Shown piece by piece: positions 1 through 5,392 of a DNA stretch of 7,666 bases; position 1 is the stretch's first letter; every line of letters begins with the position of its first letter. Below the pieces are notes generated by a model. It saw nothing but the letters and a program-made list of their open reading frames with translations. It had not been told where the DNA came from and ran no database searches. Origin of the DNA: Pseudomonadota bacterium (GTDB lineage: Bacteria > Pseudomonadota > Alphaproteobacteria > Reyranellales > Reyranellaceae); contig JAEZHS010000282.1 of assembly GCA_023436825.1 (NCBI GenBank), positions 1 through 7,666 on the forward strand, given 5' to 3'. The position numbers and the translations under genes are program-made.

Positions 1-732
1 GGCCACTTCCAGGTCTTCCAGCACCAGGATGCCGCCGCCACCGGAGATCACGAAGCCGTCGCGGTCCTTGTCGTAGGCGCGGCTCGCCCGCTCCGGCGTG
101 TCGTTGTACTTGGACGACATCGCGCCCATGGCGTCGAACAGCACCGACAGGGTCCAGTCGAGCTCCTCGCCACCGCCCGCGAACATGCGGTCGGCCTTGC
201 CGAGCTGGATGCATTCGACGGCGTTGCCGATGCAGTGCGCCGAGGTCGAGCAGGCCGAGCTGATGGAATAGGAAAGGCCCTTGATCTTGTAGGCGGTCGC
301 GAGGTTGGCCGAGACGGTGCTCGACATGGCGCGCGGCACCATGAACGGACCCACGCGCTTGGGGCCCTTCTCCTTGGCGATGATGGCCGACTGCACGATG
401 GCACCGGTGGTCGGGCCGCCCGAGCCTGCGACCAGACCGGTGCGCTCGTTGGAGATCTCGGCCTCGCCGAGGCCCGCGTCCGCGATCGCCTCTTTCATGG
501 CGAGATAGGCGAAGGCGGCCCCGTCGCCCATGAAGCGGCGCAGGCGGCGGTCGACCAGCTCGTCGACGTTCATCTTGAGCGTGCCGGCGACCTGGCTGCG
601 AAAGCCGAGCTCCTTGTACTGCGGCACGAACTCGATGCCGGACTTGCCATCTCGCAACGACTGCGTGACCTCGGCGGCGTTGTTGCCGATCGAAGAGACG
701 ACTCCCAGGCCGGTGACGACGACACGTTTCAT
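1..732 (-). CDS. fabB: Beta-ketoacyl-ACP synthase I, FabB (3' end beyond window)
   Basis: FabB is a cytoplasmic type II fatty acid synthesis condensing enzyme. It elongates acyl-ACP with malonyl-ACP and is needed to extend the cis-3-decenoyl-ACP made by FabA into unsaturated fatty acids. The reverse strand reads openly for 244 codons from the ATG at 732 and runs off the window edge. It begins [18 protein letters not shown], the usual thiolase-fold N-terminus. The nucleophilic cysteine lies in SSACSTS at about residue 161, matching Cys163 of E. coli FabB. The glycine-rich [15 protein letters not shown] segment near the window edge is also typical. The His residues of the catalytic triad lie in the missing C-terminal part; the family is about 400 residues long, so roughly 160 are absent. 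The start is 4 bases after the fabA stop, so the two are probably cotranscribed and translationally coupled. FabF is the main alternative, but the FabA linkage favours FabB. Confidence 0.96.
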   Translation of the reverse strand, partial: MKRVVVTGLGVVSSIGNNAAEVTQSLRDGKSGIEFVPQYKELGFRSQVAGTLKMNVDELVDRRLRRFMGDGAAFAYLAMKEAIADAGLGEAEISNERTGLVAGSGGPTTGAIVQSAIIAKEKGPKRVGPFMVPRAMSSTVSANLATAYKIKGLSYSISSACSTSAHCIGNAVECIQLGKADRMFAGGGEELDWTLSVLFDAMGAMSSKYNDTPERASRAYDKDRDGFVISGGGGILVLEDLEVA

Positions 733-736
733 GCGG

Positions 737-1279
737 TCAGCTCGCTGCCGCCGAAATTTCGGCGGCGTCCTGGAACAGTCCGACCTTGAGACCGGTGGCC
801 TCGTAGACCGGCTTGCCATCGGCGTGCACGAAGCCGTCGGCGATGCCAAGGACCAGCTTGCGCAGCATCACGCGCTTGAGATGCACGTGGAAAGTGAGCT
901 TCTTGACCGTCGGCACGATCATGCCGGTGAACTTGACCTCGCCGACGCCGAGCGCGCGGCCGCGGCCGGGGGCCTTCATCCAGCCCAGGAAGAAGCCCAG
1001 GCACTGCCACAGGGCGTCGAGCGGCAGGCAGCCCGGCATCACCGGGTCGCCCTTGAAATGGCAGTCGAAGAACCAGAGGTCGGGCTTGATATCGAGCTCG
1101 GCCACGATCTCGCCCTTGCCGAACTGGCCGCCGGTCTCGGCGATCTTCACGATCCGATCGAGCATCAGCATGGGCGGCAACGGCAATTGCGCGTTGCCCG
1201 GCCCGAACAGCCGTCCCCGCGCGCATTCGATCAGATCCTCGAAAGTGTAGCTGCTCTTCTTGTCGCTCACGCTCACCAT
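737..1279 (-). CDS. fabA: 3-hydroxydecanoyl-ACP dehydratase/isomerase, FabA
   Basis: FabA is a bifunctional cytoplasmic enzyme. It dehydrates 3-hydroxydecanoyl-ACP and isomerises trans-2- to cis-3-decenoyl-ACP, the branch point to unsaturated fatty acids. The 180-residue product is close to the usual length of about 170. It contains the hot-dog-fold active-site stretch [20 protein letters not shown], with His74 and Asp88 matching His70 and Asp84 of E. coli FabA. The upstream [18 protein letters not shown] and downstream [15 protein letters not shown] segments are also FabA-like. The ATG at 1279 is the first reasonable start; only a weak purine-rich GGGCGGCGTGGG precedes it. It is first in an operon with fabB and divergent from irr. 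The last codons contain a perfect 20-base palindrome (747-766) just ahead of the fabB start. FabZ-type dehydratases are shorter and lack this extended pattern. Confidence 0.97.
   Translation of the reverse strand: MVSVSDKKSSYTFEDLIECARGRLFGPGNAQLPLPPMLMLDRIVKIAETGGQFGKGEIVAELDIKPDLWFFDCHFKGDPVMPGCLPLDALWQCLGFFLGWMKAPGRGRALGVGEVKFTGMIVPTVKKLTFHVHLKRVMLRKLVLGIADGFVHADGKPVYEATGLKVGLFQDAAEISAAAS
747..766. repeat. Perfect 20-bp palindrome at the fabA 3' end
   Basis: GCCGCCGAAATTTCGGCGGC equals its own reverse complement. It lies in the last codons of fabA, ending 15 bases before the fabB ATG on the minus strand. As RNA it could fold into an 8-bp GC-rich stem with an AAUU loop and so affect fabB initiation or mRNA stability. 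It is also coding sequence for alanine-rich residues, so chance plus codon bias is possible. Confidence 0.6.
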
Positions 1280-1309
1280 CCCACGCCGCCCGAAACCGGG
1301 ATCGCAGCC

Positions 1310-1338
1310 AGAATAAGGAGGCCCGCCGTCCAGCGCAA
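1310..1338 (-). promoter_or_regulatory. Candidate fabA-fabB promoter
   Basis: On the minus strand TTGCGC (1338-1333) and TATTCT (1315-1310) are separated by 17 bases, a good sigma-70-like arrangement. Transcription would start near 1303, giving a leader of about 24 bases before the fabA ATG. The -10 matches the consensus at 4 of 6 positions and the -35 at 3 of 6. No Irr-box-like palindrome is present here, so nothing suggests direct Irr control of fabAB. Confidence 0.45.
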
Positions 1339-1392
1339 ACCGCCGAATCGGGGTCAGACGGCCCTTTTCAGGCCGCTTTTGGCTGCTTACAT

Positions 1393-1812
1393 ATGGGCGT
1401 CACAATGTCCGGTACCAGCCCCGACTTCACCGTTCGCCTGCGCGACGCCGGTTTGCGGCCCACCCGCCAGCGGGTGGCGTTGGCGCGCCTGCTGTTCGAG
1501 GGCGAGCACCGCCATGTCACGGCCGAAAGCCTGCATGCCGAGGTCAAGGCGACCCGCATGCCGGTATCGCTGGCCACGGTCTACAACGCGCTGAACCAAT
1601 TCCGCGACGCCGGGCTGCTGCGCGAGGTCGTGGTGGCGCCGGGCCGTTCCTATTTCGACACCAATACCGGCCATCACCATCATTTCTTCGTCGAGAACGA
1701 CGGTGAGCTCTACGACTTCCCGTCGGACAAGGTGACGATCGCCGGCCTGCCGACGCCGCCCAAGGGCACGCGTATGTCGAGGGTCGACGTCATCGTGCGC
1801 GTGCGACGCTAG
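1393..1812 (+). CDS. irr: Irr-type iron response regulator (Fur family)
   Basis: Irr is the alphaproteobacterial Fur-family regulator that senses iron status through haem and controls iron-using and iron-acquiring genes, mostly acting at low iron. The 139-residue protein has an N-terminal winged helix (about 19-76), with [17 protein letters not shown] and the recognition segment [19 protein letters not shown]. The dimerisation domain carries [12 protein letters not shown] (His94-97), at the position of the HHH haem/metal motif of Bradyrhizobium Irr. There is no cysteine anywhere, so neither the CxxC zinc site of ordinary Fur nor the Cys-Pro haem regulatory motif is present. The ATG at 1393 gives the longest product; the ATG at 1405 (MSGTSPDF) is an alternative, and neither has a strong ribosome binding site. 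A weak TTTTCA (1365-1370), 17 bases, TACATA (1388-1393) pair would favour the second start. It is divergent from fabAB and directly upstream of a gene with a candidate Irr box. Confidence 0.9.
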   Translation: MGVTMSGTSPDFTVRLRDAGLRPTRQRVALARLLFEGEHRHVTAESLHAEVKATRMPVSLATVYNALNQFRDAGLLREVVVAPGRSYFDTNTGHHHHFFVENDGELYDFPSDKVTIAGLPTPPKGTRMSRVDVIVRVRR

Positions 1813-1830
1813 AACGCCTTCTGAGGCGTT
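1813..1830 (+). terminator. Hairpin directly after irr
   Basis: AACGCCT and AGGCGTT form a 7-bp stem with a TCTG loop, starting at the base after the irr stop codon. No T-run follows (the next bases are AGCGCGCCTTTGGG), so it may be a weak or factor-assisted terminator, or an mRNA-stabilising end. Confidence 0.4.
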
Positions 1831-1866
1831 AGCGCGCCTTTGGGCTGCTACTTGCGAGTCGCTTGC

Positions 1867-1890
1867 AGTTCTTAGAACTGTTCTAAACAG
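1867..1890. promoter_or_regulatory. Candidate Irr box (iron control element) with nested palindromes
   Basis: TTAGAAC, T, GTTCTAA (1872-1886) is a perfect 7-1-7 inverted repeat. With its flanks it closely resembles the Irr-box/ICE pattern as I recall it, TTTAGAA then TTCTAAA around a short centre. A second perfect palindrome, AGTTCT T AGAACT (1867-1879), overlaps its left side, and a third, CTGTT CTA AACAG (1878-1890), its right side. This gives three alternating GTTCT/AGAAC half-sites. It lies about 95 bases upstream of the rubrerythrin ATG and just downstream of irr. The match is from memory of the motif, not a computed score. Confidence 0.7.
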
Positions 1891-1891
1891 C

Positions 1892-1921
1892 TTGACGGAG
1901 TCGCGCCGGCTGGACCAATAT
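1892..1921 (+). promoter_or_regulatory. Candidate rubrerythrin promoter
   Basis: TTGACG (1892-1897) matches the sigma-70 -35 at 5 of 6 positions. CAATAT (1916-1921), after an 18-base spacer, is a weak -10. The Irr-box palindrome ends only 5 bases upstream of the -35, so a bound dimer would touch the upstream edge of the polymerase site. This geometry is compatible with activation or with repression. The predicted start near 1928 leaves a leader of about 50 bases. Confidence 0.4.
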
Positions 1922-1931
1922 CGCGCCGCCA

Positions 1932-1950
1932 GATCGGCCGCACGCCGATC
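1932..1950 (+). other. Hairpin in the rubrerythrin leader
   Basis: GATCGGC (1932-1938) and GCCGATC (1944-1950) can pair as a 7-bp stem around a CGCAC loop, inside the predicted 5' untranslated region and 18 bases before the ribosome binding site. There is no T-run, so it is not a terminator. It could stabilise the mRNA 5' end. Confidence 0.35.
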
Positions 1951-1980
1951 GCCTAGCCTTAAATACCAAGGAGAAAAGCC

Positions 1981-2400
1981 ATGGCGAACCTCAAGGGATC
2001 CAAGACCGAGGACAATCTGAAGGCTGCATTCGCGGGCGAGAGCCAGGCGAACCGCCGGTATCTCTACTTCGCCCAGAAGGCCGACGTCGAAGGCTACAAC
2101 GATGTCGCTGCCGTGTTTCGCTCGACGGCGGAAGGCGAGACCGGCCATGCGCACGGCCATCTCGAGTTCCTCGAAGTGAGCGGCGATCCGGCGACCGGCC
2201 TGCCGATCGGCGCGACCTCGTCCAACCTCAAGGCCGCGATCGCGGGCGAGACGCACGAGTACACCGACATGTATCCGGGCATGGCCCGCACCGCGCGCGA
2301 GGAAGGTTTTGCCGAGATCGCCGACTGGTTCGAGACCCTGGCGAAGGCCGAGAAGAGCCACGCCGGCCGCTTCCAGAAGGCCCTCGACACGATGGCCTGA
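1981..2400 (+). CDS. rbr: Rubrerythrin, diiron domain only (erythrin-type)
   Basis: Rubrerythrins are cytoplasmic non-haem diiron proteins that reduce hydrogen peroxide to water with electrons from a rubredoxin-like or other donor. The 139-residue product is a four-helix ferritin-like domain with both halves of the diiron site. Ligand candidates are Glu20, Glu53-x-x-His56, Glu90, Glu93 and Glu124-x-x-His127, a pattern close to the classical Desulfovibrio protein. The C-terminal rubredoxin domain with its CxxC pairs is missing; the protein has no cysteine, so electrons must come from another protein. The start is secure: AAGGAG (1968-1973) lies 7 bases before the ATG. A strong terminator follows the stop. 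It is the first gene of a cassette with a CCG-type Fe-S protein and DUF3501, and is probably iron-regulated through the upstream Irr box. Its exact peroxidase activity is inferred. Confidence 0.92.
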   Translation: MANLKGSKTEDNLKAAFAGESQANRRYLYFAQKADVEGYNDVAAVFRSTAEGETGHAHGHLEFLEVSGDPATGLPIGATSSNLKAAIAGETHEYTDMYPGMARTAREEGFAEIADWFETLAKAEKSHAGRFQKALDTMA

Positions 2401-2419
2401 GCCTTTCCAGGCTTTACGG

Positions 2420-2446
2420 AAGGGGGCCCTCACGGGTCCCCTTTTT
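2420..2446 (+). terminator. Intrinsic terminator after rubrerythrin
   Basis: AAGGGGGCCC and GGGTCCCCTT form a 10-bp stem with one G-T wobble and a TCAC loop, followed by TTTTT (2442-2446, partly in the stem). This is a textbook rho-independent terminator and begins 19 bases after the rbr stop codon. Only 45 bases separate its end from the next start codon, with no clear promoter, so partial read-through is likely if the three genes are one operon. Confidence 0.88.
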
Positions 2447-2491
2447 CGTCCTGCTACACGATTTGATTGATCGATCGAGAACGGCACTGAC

Positions 2492-3847
2492 ATGCGCGAA
2501 GGCAGCCTCGAAGCCCCCGTCCGCCATGCGCTGGACTGGCAGAACCCGTGGTTCTGGGATGAGAAAGCGCTCGAGAAGGAGATGGAGCGCGTCTTCGACA
2601 TCTGTCACGGCTGCCGGCGCTGCTTCAATCTCTGCGATTCCTTCCCGCGTCTGTTCGATCTCATCGACAACGGCCCAACCGGCGAGCTCGACGGCGTGAA
2701 AAAGGAGGACTTCGCCTCGGTCGAGCAGGCCTGCACGCTCTGCGACATGTGTTTCATGACCAAGTGCCCGTACGTGCCGCCGCATGAATGGGCTCTCGAT
2801 TTCCCGCATCTCATGCTGCGCCATCGCGCGGTGAAGGCGCGCAAGGACGGCATCGACTTCGTCGAGGCGCAGCTCGCCGACACCGACCGCATGGGCCGGC
2901 TCGGCACCTTCACGGCCGGCATCGCCAACTTCATGAGCGACGAGCACAACAAGATAACGCGGCCGGCCTTGGAGAAATGGGCGGGCATCCATCACGGCGC
3001 GCGCCTGCCCAAGTATGCCGGCGAGACCTTCGTCATCCGCGCGGCGCGCGAAGGCGTCGAGGTGAATGAAGACGCGCCGGCCTTCGGCAAGCGCAAGGCC
3101 GTGCTCTATGCCACCTGCTACGTGAACTTCAACAACACCGGCATTGGCGCCGCGGCGCGCGCGGTGCTGGCCAGGAACGGCGTGGCAACCGAGGTCGTGC
3201 ATCCACATTGCTGCGGCATGCCGAAGCTCGAGCTGGGCGATCTCGAAGGCGTCGCCGCCGCGGCGCGCCAGGTGACGGACGCCCTGCTGCCGTGGGTCGA
3301 CAAGGGCTATGACGTGATCGCGCTGACGCCCTCCTGCGCGCTGATGCTGAAGTTCGAATGGCCGCTGATCCTGCCCAAGGATCCCGCGGTCGACCGATTG
3401 TCGCAGGCGACGTTCGACATCTCCGAATACGTCGTCGACATCGCCAAGAAGGAGGGTCTGGCGCCCGGCCTGCAGACCATCGAAGGCGGTGTGAGCGTGC
3501 ATCTGGCTTGCCATGCGCGCGCCCAGAACATGGGTGCCAAGGCGGCCGAGATGCTGCGCCTGGCGCCCAAGACACGCGTCGCCGTGATCGAGCGCTGCAG
3601 CGGCCATGGCGGCATCTGGGGAGCGCGCACCGAGAACTTCGAGACCGCGGTGAAGGTCGGCAAGCCCGCCGCCCAGGCCGCGATCAAGAACGACACCAGC
3701 TTCGTCGCGTCGGAGTGCCCGCTGGCCGCCGATCACCTGATGCAGGTGATGGAGATGACGGCCGGCGACCAGACGCTGAAGCCCTCGCGCGCCAATCATC
3801 CCATCGAGTTGATGGCGCAGGCCTATGGACTGACGGTGAAACCATGA
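2492..3847 (+). CDS. HdrD/GlpC-like Fe-S protein with two CCG-type domains, rubrerythrin-linked
   Basis: This 451-residue protein looks like a soluble electron-transfer protein of the heterodisulfide reductase D/GlpC superfamily. An N-terminal double [4Fe-4S] ferredoxin region shows [11 protein letters not shown] (Cys38, 41, 44, 48) and [13 protein letters not shown] (Cys81, 84, 87, 92). Two C-terminal cysteine-rich domains follow. The first has Cys209, Cys240-Cys241-Gly and Cys282. The second has Cys340, a CSG in place of CCG at 369-371, and Cys409. No membrane segment is evident. The ATG at 2492 ([10 protein letters not shown]) is chosen because this N-terminus looks native, though its ribosome binding site is weak. 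The stop overlaps the DUF3501 start by ATGA, showing tight coupling, and rubrerythrin lies just upstream. The likely role is supplying or relaying electrons to rubrerythrin or an unknown acceptor; this is inference. It is not called glpC because no glycerol-phosphate genes are near. Confidence 0.88.
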   Translation: MREGSLEAPVRHALDWQNPWFWDEKALEKEMERVFDICHGCRRCFNLCDSFPRLFDLIDNGPTGELDGVKKEDFASVEQACTLCDMCFMTKCPYVPPHEWALDFPHLMLRHRAVKARKDGIDFVEAQLADTDRMGRLGTFTAGIANFMSDEHNKITRPALEKWAGIHHGARLPKYAGETFVIRAAREGVEVNEDAPAFGKRKAVLYATCYVNFNNTGIGAAARAVLARNGVATEVVHPHCCGMPKLELGDLEGVAAAARQVTDALLPWVDKGYDVIALTPSCALMLKFEWPLILPKDPAVDRLSQATFDISEYVVDIAKKEGLAPGLQTIEGGVSVHLACHARAQNMGAKAAEMLRLAPKTRVAVIERCSGHGGIWGARTENFETAVKVGKPAAQAAIKNDTSFVASECPLAADHLMQVMEMTAGDQTLKPSRANHPIELMAQAYGLTVKP

Positions 3848-4431
3848 CGCCGCGTGCAATCGAAGTGTCCGCCATCCTGCCGCTTACCGAATACGTGAAG
3901 GTGCGGGCCGAGCGCCGGCGGCAGATTTCCGAGATCAAGAAGAACCGCCGGCTGGAGGTCGGGACGTTTGCGACCTTCTACTTCCAATCCTACGAGACCA
4001 TGCTGCACCAGGTGCACGAGATGCTCTTCATCGAGAAGGGCGGTCCGGCGCAGATCCCCGACGAGCTCGCGGCTTACAATCCGCTGATCCCCCAGGGCAG
4101 CGAGCTGGTCGCCACGGTGATGTTCGAGATCGACGATCCGGTGCGCCGCGGGCGGGTCCTCGCGACTTTGGGCGGCGTCGAGGACCGGGCCTTCATCCGC
4201 GTCGGCGGCGAGATGATCCGTGGTGTCCCCGAAGGCGACCAGGAGCGCTCGCGCGAGGACGGCAAGGCCTCGTCGGTGCAGTTCATCCGCTTCGCCTTCA
4301 CCGCGGCCCAGGTCGCGGCGTTCCGCGGCGGAGCCGGAGACGTCGTGGTCGGCTTCGACCATCCCAACTACGGCCACATGGCGGTGATGCCGCAGGCCGT
4401 GCGACAGGCGCTTTCAAACGACTTTTCCTGA
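3844..4431 (+). CDS. DUF3501 family protein
   Basis: This 195-residue protein is recognised as DUF3501, a family of unknown function that I recall recurring beside rubrerythrin and CCG-type Fe-S proteins in proteobacteria. It starts [20 protein letters not shown]. Visible traits are a basic stretch (RAERRRQISEIKKNRRLEVG), an aromatic and histidine-bearing segment (ATFYFQSYETMLHQVHEMLF), an acidic centre, and a C-terminal GFDHPNYGHMAVM that ends with potential metal-binding histidines. There is no cysteine, signal peptide or membrane span, so it is probably cytoplasmic. The ATG at 3844 overlaps the stop of the Fe-S gene (ATGA); a longer in-frame reading to 3358 would lie inside the Fe-S gene and is rejected. 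The strict coupling suggests a partner or maturation role for the Fe-S protein, but no activity can be assigned from sequence. Confidence 0.88.
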   Translation: MTPRAIEVSAILPLTEYVKVRAERRRQISEIKKNRRLEVGTFATFYFQSYETMLHQVHEMLFIEKGGPAQIPDELAAYNPLIPQGSELVATVMFEIDDPVRRGRVLATLGGVEDRAFIRVGGEMIRGVPEGDQERSREDGKASSVQFIRFAFTAAQVAAFRGGAGDVVVGFDHPNYGHMAVMPQAVRQALSNDFS

Positions 4432-4437
4432 TTGCTC

Positions 4438-4470
4438 CGGACCGCGCCCCGGCGGTCAGTAAGCGGTCCG
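4438..4470. terminator. Inverted repeat between convergent genes
   Basis: CGGACCGC (4438-4445) and GCGGTCCG (4463-4470) are perfect 8-bp complements around a 17-base loop. They span the end of tonB-like gene 1 and the 24-base gap after DUF3501. Neither strand shows a T-run, so a two-way terminator role is possible but weakly supported. Confidence 0.3.
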
Positions 4471-5337
4471 CAGTACGAGCACGACCGGATCGCCTGGCAT
4501 GTTGGCCGGGATCGGCGGAAAGGGCGCGGCGCTGCGGATGGCTTCCAGCTCGGCGGCGTCGACGGCGGGTCGGCCGCTCGATGTGCTGATGCTGACGCCG
4601 AGCAGCGAGCCGTCGCGCGCCAGCGTGACCCGCGTCACGACCAGGCCCGTCTGATTGGCGGCGCGCGCCTTGAGGCTTCTGTCCCGATAGGGCGCGAGAT
4701 GGCGATGGACGCGCGACAGATAGTCGTTGCGCTGCCGGCCTTGTCCTGCGAGCAGGTCCGCCGGGTTGGGACCGGGCAGGGGTGCGGGTATCGACGCCGG
4801 CGCCTCGGTGGGTGGCCGATACTGCGCCGGCGGGCCGGGCCGCGGCGGCATCGGCTGCGTCCGTTGCACCGGCCTCGGCGGCGCGCCAGCTGGCGGCTTG
4901 GCGAATTCGCGCGAGGTCGGCGGCGGCGGTGGCTCGGGTACCGGCGGCACGGAGAACTCGTAGATTGGCAGTGTCGGCATCGGCTCGGGCTGCGGCGTGG
5001 CGCGCGACCGTTGCGACGGCTGAGCCGGCTCGCTCGAAGGCTGCGCGGGCGCCAGCGCCTGCTGTTCGGGCTCTCGGTTGGGCTCGGTCGACGGGGCCGG
5101 GCTCGCCGCCAGCGATTCGGCTGGCGGGCCGATCCTTGCCGGATCCTGCAGGCCGACATTCGACGGCGAGCTGTCGAACATGACCATGATCGGCTCTTCC
5201 GGCGATTCGGGCGGCTGTAAGGGTGAAAGCCACCAGATGCCGACCCCGACCAGCGCATGCAGGACCACTGCCAGGGCCACGGCGGCCGGCGGCATCTGCT
5301 GCTCCACGCGTGGCTGGACGATGCTGGCGTCGGTCAC
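4456..5337 (-). CDS. TonB-family energy transducer, paralogue 1
   Basis: TonB-like proteins carry energy from an inner-membrane ExbB-ExbD motor to outer-membrane receptors. The 293-residue product has a short cytoplasmic N-terminus and one membrane anchor (about 17-37, AVALAVVLHALVGVGIWWL) with His27 placed like the essential transmembrane His20 of E. coli TonB. A proline-rich periplasmic linker (about 41-195) follows, then a C-terminal TonB domain (about 203-293) with GLVVTRVTLARDGSLLGVSI and the APFPPIP element. The start is GTG at 5337. Met15, preceded by GGAG, is an alternative start that keeps the anchor. It shares length of the cytoplasmic tail, the His27 position and SPLQ/SPLR after the anchor with the upstream paralogue, so the pair is a duplication. 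The 55-base gap suggests one operon. TolA or a general TonB-domain protein are alternatives; no ExbB or ExbD gene is visible. Confidence 0.82.
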   Translation of the reverse strand: MTDASIVQPRVEQQMPPAAVALAVVLHALVGVGIWWLSPLQPPESPEEPIMVMFDSSPSNVGLQDPARIGPPAESLAASPAPSTEPNREPEQQALAPAQPSSEPAQPSQRSRATPQPEPMPTLPIYEFSVPPVPEPPPPPTSREFAKPPAGAPPRPVQRTQPMPPRPGPPAQYRPPTEAPASIPAPLPGPNPADLLAGQGRQRNDYLSRVHRHLAPYRDRSLKARAANQTGLVVTRVTLARDGSLLGVSISTSSGRPAVDAAELEAIRSAAPFPPIPANMPGDPVVLVLRTAY

Positions 5338-5392
5338 GGTGGTCCCGTTCTACGTCTGCAGGCCGGTGGCGGCCACGCTAGCGCCCGGCCTC

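Noticed and set aside
1280..1392. Irr box between irr and fabA
   Set aside because: No TTAGAA or TTCTAA half-site occurs there, so autoregulation or fabAB control by Irr is not supported by sequence.
530..1594. 354-codon plus-strand frame across fabB, fabA and irr
   Set aside because: It runs through three confident genes on other frames and through both promoters, with no domain.
2461..2480. GATC-rich repeat before the Fe-S gene as a regulatory site
   Set aside because: It is short and imperfect, and common in GC-rich genomes with no clear operator symmetry.
1387..2601. 404-codon open frame on the minus strand across irr and rbr
   Set aside because: It covers two well-supported plus-strand genes, an Irr box and a terminator, and its product resembles no family.
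2414..3859. 481-codon open frame on the minus strand opposite the Fe-S gene
   Set aside because: It is a GC-rich shadow. The plus-strand frame has eight clustered ferredoxin cysteines and CCG motifs, while this one has low-complexity Ala/Arg/His composition and no recognisable domain.
3358..4431. Longer N-terminal extension of the DUF3501 gene
   Set aside because: The added part is out-of-frame Fe-S coding sequence; the ATG at 3844 gives the family N-terminus and an ATGA overlap.
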